Positions 1 to 7,571 of a DNA stretch of 38,525 nt are shown one piece after another. The first letter of the stretch is position 1. Every line of letters starts with the position of its first letter. This DNA comes from Candidatus Methanoperedens sp. Lineage in GTDB: Archaea; Halobacteriota; Methanosarcinia; Methanosarcinales; Methanoperedenaceae. The stretch lies in contig JAPZAP010000055.1 of NCBI GenBank assembly GCA_027460585.1, positions 1 through 38,525 on the forward strand, written 5' to 3'. Both the position numbers and the translations under genes were made by a program. Below the pieces are notes generated by a model. That model was not told where the DNA came from and did no database searches. It saw only the letters and a list, made by a program, of their open reading frames with translations.

Positions 1-150
1 GGTTCGTTTTCTTTAGACTCCATAGCAATCAAAAGAATCTTTTTCCAGAGCTACCAATGTATTTTCTTCAGGAAACACAAATCATCATTTTTCAGACGTT
101 TGTCGGAAGATTATAGATCAATTTATCTCGATTATTTTTGCCAATTAACA

Positions 151-246
151 CTTGACAAGACATTAGTTCAAGTGTCCTTAGTTTTGTTTGGTAACTCATA
201 AATAACAAACATGCTGAGGACACTATTATTATTTATCTGTCAAAGT
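151..246. repeat. Imperfect inverted repeat, MITE-like or hairpin
   Basis: Arms AGTGTCCTTAG (171-181) and CTGAGGACACT (214-224) pair with one G-T wobble. Outer TTGACA (152-157) and TGTCAA (239-244) also pair, giving an interrupted palindrome of about 95 bp in AT-rich non-coding DNA just downstream of the nuclease gene. It could be a transcription-end hairpin or a decayed miniature element. No open frame of interest is visible in positions 1-272. Confidence 0.35.
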
Positions 247-272
247 CAGGTTATATATACTCCGATAAAATA

Positions 273-1301
273 TTAATTATGATTTATGGCTCCTATTGAT
301 TTTCTCTTCCTTACCCATGTTACATATTTCAAATTTTTATAAATATCTTCGATGCTAAAATCATTATTCGTAGAAATATATCTTGGAGCTGGTTCTTTAG
401 CTGAATGTGTTGCTGGATATTTTCTTTTATAGTTAGTTATATATTTATCAGATTTTGTATCCAACCATTTGAGGCTTTCAGAAAATATTATTTTTGAAAG
501 ATATAATCTCTGAACAACTTTGCTGAATCTTAACAGTTGTTTGTTACTAATTTCAACTTGAGCCAAATATTCAGCCCAATATTCGATTCGTTTATCCTTG
601 AATAGATCATTCAGTTGTAAAAAGTCCTTTATTGAATTGACTATAAGTTTTTGAAGAATATCGCTGTTCAATTGAGAAGGATTTACAGGAATTAAGGAAA
701 TTCCTTTTGTAGGACACTTTGTTAATTTAAATTTATCTTTCTCAATAGTCTTGACATCGGTATAATGGTGTTCTCCTTGAAACTCAAATGCAATGTGAAA
801 ATCTTCAAACCATATATCAATCTCTAAATTGGATCCTGTTTTCGGATTTATTAGGAAATCTGGATATGCTGGGGACTCTTTATCAGTCTTAAATACTGTT
901 GAAGTAATAAATAAATCTACATATGCATTTAGTAATGCTTCGCCATAAGAAGGACATTTTTTATCATAGCCGGTCGATATTTTATTTTCCACATATTTTA
1001 TAAGATATTCGTTCACAATTTTCACCTCACCATCGAAATCGTAACTTAAAGCATGTTTTTGCTTAATATCTTCTACAAAACCAAATATCAGCCTGGATAT
1101 AGTTGGTATACTTTTGATTGAATTCTCGGAAATATATTCCTTCCTCAGTAATTTTTGTATCTTTTTTGTCAAATTTTTAAATTTTTTGGTGAAATCTGAA
1201 TCATATTCTTGGTTGACTATTTTCTCTAAGTACTGTTTTTGTCTCTCTTTTATAGAGCTAAGTGACCTATATCTACTTATTTTATCCATGGGAAACATCA
1301 T
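273..1301 (-). CDS. PD-(D/E)XK-like (Vsr/DUF559-type) nuclease, 342 aa
   Basis: The name is not recognised, but the C-terminal half has the pattern of a restriction-endonuclease fold. A helix carries E121 (GEALL), followed by LEIDIW (D162), then AFEFQGEHHY with E173 and Q175, then a D/K-rich helix and CPTKGISLIPV (C196, G200). This order resembles Vsr-like and DUF559-like nucleases that cut nicked, mismatched or foreign DNA. The first 110 residues are Lys-rich and helical, perhaps DNA binding. The start is the first of two adjacent ATGs; no good Shine-Dalgarno is visible. It lies 62 nt downstream of the RNA ligase on the same strand, so it may be read from the CBS/ligase transcript. Its base composition is clearly more AT-rich than the upstream genes, suggesting later acquisition. 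Fold assignment is moderately secure; substrate is unknown. Confidence 0.7.
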   Translation of the reverse strand: MMFPMDKISRYRSLSSIKERQKQYLEKIVNQEYDSDFTKKFKNLTKKIQKLLRKEYISENSIKSIPTISRLIFGFVEDIKQKHALSYDFDGEVKIVNEYLIKYVENKISTGYDKKCPSYGEALLNAYVDLFITSTVFKTDKESPAYPDFLINPKTGSNLEIDIWFEDFHIAFEFQGEHHYTDVKTIEKDKFKLTKCPTKGISLIPVNPSQLNSDILQKLIVNSIKDFLQLNDLFKDKRIEYWAEYLAQVEISNKQLLRFSKVVQRLYLSKIIFSESLKWLDTKSDKYITNYKRKYPATHSAKEPAPRYISTNNDFSIEDIYKNLKYVTWVRKRKSIGAINHN

Positions 1302-1363
1302 TTACGAAATATTATTCTGCTTGATAAACATTACTTACTTTAAATCGGTCGATAGAGATAAAC

Positions 1364-2530
1364 TCAACTCCACATCTGGCCGCCAAGAATTGTCTGCGTC
1401 TTATCATTAGTGCTCTGGTGTATCTTTTTTATCCTTATAAGATATTCATCCCCGATTTTCTCAGGTGTCTCAAAAACAGCATCTATCCCCAGCAACCTCA
1501 AATATTCCTCAAATTCTGAAACAGTCGTCAGGTTTTTTACCCTTATTTGCACATTTTCAGCTATTAGTTCACCGGCTTTTTTCTTCCTGATTGTCGAAAT
1601 CATAGGCAAGATGATGCTTTCCCCCAGCTTCCGGCATCTTTTCCTTGCGCTTTCCTCATCCTCGTCCCATTCTACTGACTGGAATGCTTCCCTGCACACC
1701 CTTCCGAAGAAAAAATCACGCCCGAAATCATTATAGAATTCAAACGCATAACGAAGATCCTGGCAGTTGCTGAGGGAACTTGTATATTTGACCGCTGGAA
1801 TATTCATTTCCGGGTCTTTGATGACCACGCCTTCCCGCAATGTATTCCCGAAACTCTTTATGATTCCGGTTATTGCAGTGTGAACCTCTCCGACATCGAA
1901 TTCCCCGAAAAGATGCACTGACTTAATTCCATATTCATCCATAAGCTTTCGTCGTTCATTGACTGGCATGGGATTCCCTGTATTCTTTTCCCTGACATCA
2001 AACACAAAAAAATCAAGTGATTCTATATTATAGAACGTTTTTGGCACATAAGGGCTATCCGGTCCAACCATCTCGCCGCATAGCACAAGATCCGGATGGT
2101 CACGGAAAAAATCCCGCTTTATCAAATCATTTGCCTTCTCAGTCGTATAAGGACATATGAAACCGCCGCGCGTGATCGCCACAATTTCATCTTTAATGAG
2201 GGCGACCCTGACATTATAACCATTCATTTTTTCCTCAACCACAACTTTCTTGATGGAAGAAAAATGTTTAATAAGCGCTGGATACAGCATCAGGGTGCGT
2301 GAAATTTTTGGAAAACCCCTCACTACTTCTAACGGTTCAAGAAATACAGAAGTTCCCCCCTCCACTGAGGAAACGGGCTTATCAAACCTGAAAAGCTCGC
2401 GTTTCCCATGCACAAACTGCAGCGTCTTTCGTTTCAGGGCGCCGGATATGCTATGTTCGGGAATTCCAAGCAGCCCTGATAATTTTGCTATTTCTAATTT
2501 ATTCTCCAGTTCTGAGACATCACGTCTCAT
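1364..2530 (-). CDS. ATP-dependent RNA ligase, Rnl3 (Pab1020/MthRnl) family
   Basis: This is a 388-aa nucleotidyltransferase that seals or circularises RNA through ligase-AMP and RNA-adenylate intermediates. The motifs are in order: motif I KMNG with the nucleophile Lys101, TRGG near 121, CGEMVG (E153), FFVFDV (173-178), motif IV EGVVIKD (233-239) and motif V AVKYT with Lys248. A C-terminal helical domain follows, as in the archaeal homodimeric enzymes, and the length is typical. The ATG overlaps the stop of the upstream CBS gene (ATGA), so translation is coupled and the ligase is the terminal or penultimate gene of the CBS-array operon. Family members are known to circularise RNA in vitro; the native substrate in this lineage is not known. 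All catalytic residues are present. Confidence 0.93.
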   Translation of the reverse strand: MRRDVSELENKLEIAKLSGLLGIPEHSISGALKRKTLQFVHGKRELFRFDKPVSSVEGGTSVFLEPLEVVRGFPKISRTLMLYPALIKHFSSIKKVVVEEKMNGYNVRVALIKDEIVAITRGGFICPYTTEKANDLIKRDFFRDHPDLVLCGEMVGPDSPYVPKTFYNIESLDFFVFDVREKNTGNPMPVNERRKLMDEYGIKSVHLFGEFDVGEVHTAITGIIKSFGNTLREGVVIKDPEMNIPAVKYTSSLSNCQDLRYAFEFYNDFGRDFFFGRVCREAFQSVEWDEDEESARKRCRKLGESIILPMISTIRKKKAGELIAENVQIRVKNLTTVSEFEEYLRLLGIDAVFETPEKIGDEYLIRIKKIHQSTNDKTQTILGGQMWS

Positions 2531-3309
2531 CCTTTCGCCGCCAGATGCCTGATAATTCCCCTCCTGCTTACAACGCCAACAAGTTCATCTTTCAGGTTCA
2601 ACACAGGAACTCCACCAATATTTTCCCTAAGTAGAGTGGATATTATTTCCTTTAGTGGGGTATTTGTGCGGACTGATATCACATTCCGGGTCATTATGTC
2701 GCCCACAATGAGGTTCCGAATTCTCTCATCCTGCTGGTTATCCGGCACAAGATTCCTGAAATTCATCATAGCTTTTGCAACATCTCTCTCGGTAATAATT
2801 CCCACGACGTCATTATTTTCAACTATCGGCAACCTTCCGATATCGTTATCCAGAATTATCCGCCTGGCATGAGATACCCTGTCACCGGGGCTTACCGTGA
2901 TCGGTTCTTTCATGATCTGGGCCGCATATCCTTTGATATCTTTTACATTTTTTAATATTTCATTGGGCGTTACCCATCCCATGACTTTGTTGTTATCCAT
3001 TACTACAAGGACTCCACTTTTCCTGTCCAGCAAACCAATAGCGTCATCAAAGGACATATCCGGAAGTACCTTTGTGAAAAGGGCCGATGTTGCGGCTGCC
3101 ACATGCAAAGATGAAGCCGGGAGATTGGAAGTCTTCCATGTACCGAGTTTGTTGGCAATATTTCTCATTGTGATCATACCCAGAAGTTCACTTCCATTGA
3201 TCACCAGAAGCCTGCGTGTATCATGTTTATCCATCAAATCCATTGCATGCGAAATCGTATCTGATTTATGCACAGTAATAGGTTCACTCATAATGTTTTT
3301 TACGCTCAT
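2527..3309 (-). CDS. Four-CBS-domain protein (array gene 5)
   Basis: This 260-aa soluble protein consists of four CBS motifs, i.e. two Bateman modules: roughly residues 1-58, 75-125, 130-182 and 203-258. Each begins with an 'IM..PITV'-type strand. Ligand-contact signatures are GMITMRN (44-50), GWVTPNE (111-117), GIITERD (170-176) and GVVSRRG (245-251). CBS pairs usually bind AMP, ATP, SAM or related adenylates; no effector domain is fused here, so it should act on a partner. GGTG lies in the 9-nt spacer after the preceding CBS gene. Its stop overlaps the RNA ligase ATG, making the ligase the natural candidate partner (inference). Ligand unknown. Confidence 0.92.
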   Translation of the reverse strand: MSVKNIMSEPITVHKSDTISHAMDLMDKHDTRRLLVINGSELLGMITMRNIANKLGTWKTSNLPASSLHVAAATSALFTKVLPDMSFDDAIGLLDRKSGVLVVMDNNKVMGWVTPNEILKNVKDIKGYAAQIMKEPITVSPGDRVSHARRIILDNDIGRLPIVENNDVVGIITERDVAKAMMNFRNLVPDNQQDERIRNLIVGDIMTRNVISVRTNTPLKEIISTLLRENIGGVPVLNLKDELVGVVSRRGIIRHLAAKG

Positions 3310-3318
3310 GGTTTCACC

Positions 3319-4167
3319 TCACATATCTATAATAGTTTTGATTATATTCTCACCGGTCAAAATTCCCATAACCCCGTTGCCCGTCACAGCTACCCCGTTT
3401 ATTTTTTCTTTTACCATTAACCCCGCAGCATAGGTGGCAAGATCTTCATTATTAACTGTAACTATCGGGCATGACATTATGTCTTCTGCGACGAGTGGCA
3501 CTTCGTTTATGTACCGGTTCTCTTTTCTTCCTGCATAGCTCTCCTTTCGCGTCATTTTTATTACTTTTTGAGGCAGGCCGCCTTTTTTGTCTTTCATCTC
3601 CGTAAAAGTGAGATTCGAATTAGTGATTATCCCCACGGGTTTATCATTGTCCTCAAAAACAATGGCCCTGTCTATTGAATTCTCCTGCAATTCATGTATA
3701 ATATGGCTTATCGTATGATGCCTGTGAACTGTCACAGCAGGTTCGATCTTAAGATCCTTGACTTTCATGTCAAGCTCCAATCCTGAAAAATACTTGATCA
3801 AATCCCATTTTGTGACAATACCTATTACATCATCTTTATTATTTACTACAGGCAGTCCCCCGATATTATTTTCAGTCATAAGTTCTGCCAGTTGGCGTGG
3901 TGTCGCATCCGGAAATATCGTTATCAGGCTCTCAGTCATAACCTTACTTACAGGTATATCATCTATGGGGCGTCTTCGCCACTGGGGTTCTGCCTGGTTA
4001 AGCCTACGTACGATATCTTTTTTTGTCACCATTCCAACAGGTTTATTGTTGTTGACAATTACAAGTCTCCCGATCTTATGGCGAAGCATCAGGTTCCTTG
4101 CTCTTGCCACTGTTTCATCAGGCGATACAATATAAACTGGTGCGCTCATTATATCTTTTATTTTCAT
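3319..4167 (-). CDS. Four-CBS-domain protein (array gene 4)
   Basis: This 282-aa protein has four CBS motifs: near residues 1-55 (GMVTKKD), 72-125 (GIVTKWD), 130-185 (GIITNSN) and 225-282 (GILTGEN). The linker between the third and fourth motifs is basic and about 35 residues long (KMTRKESYAGRKENR), unlike the other array members. The last two motifs have Asn in place of the usual terminal Asp, so ribose contacts may differ between modules. The upstream stop TGA is followed by GAGG and the ATG 9 nt later. No catalytic or DNA-binding domain is seen; a regulatory adenylate-binding subunit is the likely role. Confidence 0.92.
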   Translation of the reverse strand: MKIKDIMSAPVYIVSPDETVARARNLMLRHKIGRLVIVNNNKPVGMVTKKDIVRRLNQAEPQWRRRPIDDIPVSKVMTESLITIFPDATPRQLAELMTENNIGGLPVVNNKDDVIGIVTKWDLIKYFSGLELDMKVKDLKIEPAVTVHRHHTISHIIHELQENSIDRAIVFEDNDKPVGIITNSNLTFTEMKDKKGGLPQKVIKMTRKESYAGRKENRYINEVPLVAEDIMSCPIVTVNNEDLATYAAGLMVKEKINGVAVTGNGVMGILTGENIIKTIIDM

Positions 4168-4176
4168 GAAAACCTC

Positions 4177-5112
4177 TCAATCAGCGATTGCTCTTACAAA
4201 ATCACGTTCTGTTATGATGCCTCTCAATTCGCCATCTTCAAGCACGGGTAGAGAGCCGACATTCTTATCAAGCATCATACTTGCAGCTTCCCCAAGGTCA
4301 ACATCCGACCTTGTAAATATTAGATCCCTTTTTACAAGTAAGCTGACGGGAGCTTTGAAAACCTCAGCAGCATTTCCTGTGACAAGCCTGTCGAACATTT
4401 CGCCACTTCCCAGAAATCGCATTATATCCGAAGCCGTTACGATGCCTATCAGGACATCATCCCGCAAAATCGGAAGTCTCCTGAAACCGTTATTGATCAT
4501 GGACTTTGTGGCGGCTCCTATTGACATATCTGAGGGCGCAGTCACTACTTTTTTGCTCATGTATGCTTCGACGGTCTTACCTGTAACGATACCCGATAAT
4601 AGAAAGACAAAATCCATTTCGGAAACGATCCCTTTTATGGTTCCTTCACTATCCGTTATAGGGAGACCTCCGATATTTTCTTTCAACATCACGCTCAATG
4701 CATCTTTCAGGGAATCCTTAACGTTCATCGAGACCACATTTTCTTCCATGATCTCACTGATGCTCCCGTTCACCGCGGCAAGCAGGTTGCCTTTGAATTT
4801 GTTCCTGACGATAAGATTCCTTTTCCCGCCGCCAAGGAAATCTACAATATCCTGTGATGTAACGATCCCTTTGAGGTGATGTGTTCCGGCGTCTGTCACG
4901 GGAATTCTCCGGAATCCATGATCCAGCATGGCCCTGACCGCCCCTATCACCGGCATGGTGGGTGGAATAGTGATAACCTCACTTGAGGCCAGCGTCATTA
5001 TATCGCCGGGTCTTTCAGATATCCTGGATTTGAAATCCAGCGGCCCCATATTTCGCATATAACCTTTCCTGCCATGTTTTTCTATTTTAATATTACTTCC
5101 AGATAGATTCAT
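4177..5112 (-). CDS. Four-CBS-domain protein (array gene 3)
   Basis: At 311 aa this is the longest of the array. It has an N-terminal basic tail of about 35 residues before the first CBS motif. The four motifs are marked by GIVTSQD, GIVSEMD, GIVTASD and GIITERD. 'GFRRIPV' and 'GFRRLPI' in motifs 1 and 3, against 'NIGGLPI' and 'NVGSLPV' in motifs 2 and 4, suggest that a CBS pair was duplicated within the gene. The chosen ATG has AGGTG 4 nt upstream, inside the 9-nt spacer after the preceding stop; a second possible ATG is at residue 19 (MRNMGPL). Likely an adenylate-sensing subunit; ligand not determined. Confidence 0.92.
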   Translation of the reverse strand: MNLSGSNIKIEKHGRKGYMRNMGPLDFKSRISERPGDIMTLASSEVITIPPTMPVIGAVRAMLDHGFRRIPVTDAGTHHLKGIVTSQDIVDFLGGGKRNLIVRNKFKGNLLAAVNGSISEIMEENVVSMNVKDSLKDALSVMLKENIGGLPITDSEGTIKGIVSEMDFVFLLSGIVTGKTVEAYMSKKVVTAPSDMSIGAATKSMINNGFRRLPILRDDVLIGIVTASDIMRFLGSGEMFDRLVTGNAAEVFKAPVSLLVKRDLIFTRSDVDLGEAASMMLDKNVGSLPVLEDGELRGIITERDFVRAIAD

Positions 5113-5121
5113 AAAACACCT

Positions 5122-5895
5122 TCAGATGAATACTTTTATAATATCGTTCCTGTCGACTATACCCACAAGTTTCCCATCATTTGTCACTGAGATCCTGCCA
5201 ACATCAAGTTTCAGGAAAGCCTGTATCGCCTCAGCGATCGTGGATTCTGAGGGTAATGAATACGCTGGCGTGCTCATGACCTTCTCAACAGCCGGCGACA
5301 TGGTAGATTTTGTTCCCTGGTTGTCCTCCCTTTCGATTCTTGCATATCCGGCATTGATTATATTTCGCCGTGTTACCATACCTACAAGTTCCCCGTTTTT
5401 TACTATAGGAAATCCTGAAAAGCCGGTTTGTTTCATGTTCATCCAGGCTTTTGCTATGTTGTCCTTAGGAGAAAGTGTCTTGACATCGGTTGTCATTATT
5501 TCATGGAGCTTTTTGTGAGGTATTTTTTCAGGTTTCAGGTTCCTGAAGATATCAACTACGCTTAAGAGTCCCGCAAGCGTCATGTCCTGTCCCGATTTTA
5601 ATACAGGAACACGCCCCATATCAGCTTCGATCATTAGTTTTGCCGCTTCCATCATGTCCATTTCCGGATAGACAAATGGGAACTCTGATGTGAATCCCTG
5701 AACTGTTACGTTTGATTTTGTGGAATATATATTCAATAATTCTTTTTCCGTAAGGATTCCCACGACTCTTTTCTTTGCATCGACTACAGGCATGGTTCGA
5801 AAATGTCTGTCACGCATTACCTGGCGCGCTTGTGTCATAAAGTCCGAATCCTGTAAAAATACAGGATTTTTAGTCATTACGTCTTTTACTTTCAT
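5122..5895 (-). CDS. Four-CBS-domain protein (array gene 2)
   Basis: This 257-aa protein has four CBS motifs: MTKNPVFL.. with GILTEKE; a more diverged second motif with GLLSVVD; 'IMTTDVKTL' with GMVTRRN; and 'VMSTPAYSL' with GIVDRND. No other domain is visible. GGAG lies 6 nt before the ATG. A TTTATAAAAGG element overlaps the ribosome site, so an internal promoter is possible in the 64-nt gap after array gene 1. The next gene follows after 9 nt. The role is probably ligand-dependent regulation of a partner protein. Confidence 0.92.
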   Translation of the reverse strand: MKVKDVMTKNPVFLQDSDFMTQARQVMRDRHFRTMPVVDAKKRVVGILTEKELLNIYSTKSNVTVQGFTSEFPFVYPEMDMMEAAKLMIEADMGRVPVLKSGQDMTLAGLLSVVDIFRNLKPEKIPHKKLHEIMTTDVKTLSPKDNIAKAWMNMKQTGFSGFPIVKNGELVGMVTRRNIINAGYARIEREDNQGTKSTMSPAVEKVMSTPAYSLPSESTIAEAIQAFLKLDVGRISVTNDGKLVGIVDRNDIIKVFI

Positions 5896-5959
5896 ATTAT
5901 ACTCCTTTTATAAATGTATAATTATGTTGTTTGTCCAAAATCCGTTAAAAGCTACCGTT

Positions 5960-6508
5960 TTAAATTTCCCTGCAGCTTTCGCAGAGAAGTTTTCCTTCAA
6001 CTAATTGCAGATTGTCAGAAATATATCCGCAATCCTCGCATATCCCTTTAACAGCCTGACCTGGCGTTTCCATCGAAAACAACTTTTCCCGATGCATCTT
6101 TATGAGATCAGAAAATATATTGCCCATTTCCGATGATATCGCAATTAAGTCAGTATCCGTAACTATACCTGCAAGTTTTCCTTTTTCCACGACCGGAAGC
6201 CGCCGTATTTCAAGCTTCAACATTTTATGCATTGTATCTGTTACGTCCTCTGTGGAAGGTACGGTTAAAAGAGGAGAGGTCATTAATTCCTTAATGGAGA
6301 TTTCTTCGGGTTTTAAATTCCTGGAAACAATCTTCCTGACAATATCCCGTTCTGTTACTATTCCAACGGGCTGGTTCTTATCTGTGACAATAACACTTCC
6401 CACTTTATATGTTAGCATTTTCTTTGCTAATTTCTGGACATCGCTTTTGATGTCTATTGTCACAACGTCACGGGTCATAATTTCTTTGACCGTTATGTTA
6501 AGTTCCAT
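5960..6508 (-). CDS. CBS-pair protein with C-terminal zinc ribbon (array gene 1)
   Basis: This is the first gene of the array, 182 aa from the chosen start. One CBS pair carries GIVTERD and GIVTDTD and is followed by a helix. The C-terminal rubredoxin-like or zinc-ribbon knuckle pair is CEDC ... CESC, about 20 residues apart. An upstream extension to 6598 is possible in the same frame, but GGAGG sits 6 nt before the ATG at 6508 and homologous CBS proteins begin at this MELNITVKEIM point, so the shorter form is preferred. The zinc ribbon gives this member a probable nucleic-acid or protein contact that the other four lack. Confidence 0.9.
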   Translation of the reverse strand: MELNITVKEIMTRDVVTIDIKSDVQKLAKKMLTYKVGSVIVTDKNQPVGIVTERDIVRKIVSRNLKPEEISIKELMTSPLLTVPSTEDVTDTMHKMLKLEIRRLPVVEKGKLAGIVTDTDLIAISSEMGNIFSDLIKMHREKLFSMETPGQAVKGICEDCGYISDNLQLVEGKLLCESCREI

Positions 6509-6521
6509 GTTCATCCTCCCT

Positions 6522-6556
6522 TTGTTAATACTATGTATCTTGGAGTGTTTATATGT
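6522..6556 (-). promoter_or_regulatory. Probable promoter of the CBS/RNA ligase operon
   Basis: On the minus strand CATATAAAC (TATAAA at 6548-6553) lies about 40 nt before the ATG at 6508. This predicts a start site near 6523 and a 15-nt leader containing GGGAGG. It is the only clear TATA element upstream of array gene 1. Confidence 0.5.
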
Positions 6557-6598
6557 TATGGTTCTAATTATTTGAGCTCTTTTTAGCCCTTGCATCAA

Positions 6599-7013
6599 TT
6601 ATAGTCAAGAACGTGACCGTTACATTACATGTTGGTGTAATTTTTGGCATGTCCTGAATTTCATGAATATATGTCATTTTGAGTGCATGTCTTGAAAATC
6701 CCGCATCTGCGCCTCAGTAGTCTATATCATGATTTTTTTAGACAGGATCGACAGGATTTACAGGATTTGCCACAAAAATCGTATCCTGTCGATCCTGTAA
6801 ATCCTGTCAAAGGTCACGATTTGTTGGACACTAACAGTCAAGTCCACTTTTATTCAACAACACAAATTGAAACGGTCACTCAAGAACATAATCTATTTTA
6901 CATGTATGCTAAACACTTGCGCTTTTTGCATCCTTGGCGATGCATGATTTTGTTCACCGCAAAGATAGTTTGAATTGTTTGGTATTTAACAATAATATTT
7001 TTTATCATTTACA
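6599..7013. other. Non-coding region between CBS array and ribH
   Basis: About 415 bases with no convincing gene. It holds the promoter of the CBS array at its left side, a short ATTACA/TGTAAT hairpin near 6628, and the inverted ACAGGAT repeat element at 6741-6808. The rest is AT-rich and featureless to my reading. Confidence 0.5.
6741..6808. repeat. Inverted pair of 26-nt ACAGGAT triple repeats
   Basis: The left arm 6741-6766 is GACAGGAT-CG-ACAGGAT-TT-ACAGGAT. The right arm 6783-6808, read on the minus strand, is GACAGGAT-TT-ACAGGAT-CG-ACAGGAT. Thus 22 of 26 positions pair around a 16-nt loop, and the two dinucleotide linkers are swapped between arms. A single related arm with the same 9-bp period lies at 18734-18759. 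I recall similar words recurring in intergenic DNA of many unrelated prokaryotes; function unknown. Confidence 0.75.
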
Positions 7014-7424
7014 CTATTGTTTTAACATTTTAACCATTTTTATAGCAGCTTCAACTGCCCTTTTGGCATATTCTATGCGCTCAAATGCATCCATCCGGCT
7101 CATACCCGGACCTGATATACCAAGAGTTATAGGTTTTGAAAATTCAAGTGCAAGGTCGGCGATCTTGCGTGTAGCGTGCTGTATCACAATTTCATCATGT
7201 TTTGTTGCTCCCTGTATAACACAGCCTAAAGTCACAACTGCATCTATTGTCTTATCGCTTGCCATTTTTTTTACTGCAAGCGGCATGTCAAAAACGCCCG
7301 GGACATAATATATTTTATCGACGGTTGCGCCAAGAAAAGCTGCATGTTCTTTTCCAAGCGTTTCCATCTGGATTGTAATATCCCGGTTGAATTCAGAAAC
7401 AACGAAACCTAATTTAATACTCAT
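7014..7424 (-). CDS. ribH: 6,7-dimethyl-8-ribityllumazine synthase
   Basis: Penultimate step of riboflavin synthesis: it joins 5-amino-6-ribitylaminouracil to 3,4-dihydroxy-2-butanone 4-phosphate. The 136-aa length is typical of the archaeal form. Visible signatures are EFNRD at 11-15 (aromatic stacking region), PGVFDMP at 42-48, [12 protein letters not shown] at 67-78 with the catalytic His76, and GISGPGMSR near the C-terminus. AGGTG lies 5 nt before the ATG. It stands alone, divergent from ilvC, with no other riboflavin gene visible here. The product supplies flavin and, in this lineage, coenzyme F420 shares the upstream pyrimidine precursor. Confidence 0.95.
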   Translation of the reverse strand: MSIKLGFVVSEFNRDITIQMETLGKEHAAFLGATVDKIYYVPGVFDMPLAVKKMASDKTIDAVVTLGCVIQGATKHDEIVIQHATRKIADLALEFSKPITLGISGPGMSRMDAFERIEYAKRAVEAAIKMVKMLKQ

Positions 7425-7526
7425 TTTGCACCTGTATATGTTATATTATTTGGAATATCCATATATTTTTCTATAAAGTTTTTGGTCGCATTATTCGAAT
7501 TTTGTAAAAATTGTGATTATGAAACA

Positions 7527-7571
7527 TTTATATCTCTTATTAATGTATTGAAGCCAAGGAAGGTATTTTTT
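7527..7571 (+). promoter_or_regulatory. ilvC promoter and ribosome binding site
   Basis: TTTATATC at 7527-7534 is a good archaeal TATA box. GGAAGGT at 7558-7564 is a Shine-Dalgarno 8 nt before ATG 7572. This arrangement decides the ilvC start: a frame continuation to 7482 lies upstream of the TATA box and is not expected to be translated. Confidence 0.6.

Noticed and set aside
6509-6598. In-frame 30-residue extension of the CBS-zinc ribbon protein
   Set aside because: It spans the predicted promoter, and GGAGG is well placed only for ATG 6508.
6620-6645. Hairpin ATTACA/TGTAAT as a terminator
   Set aside because: Only a 6-bp AT stem, and no gene ends nearby on either strand.
7482-7571. In-frame 30-residue extension of ilvC
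   Set aside because: The TATA box at 7527 lies inside it and the ribosome site precedes ATG 7572, which gives the normal protein start.
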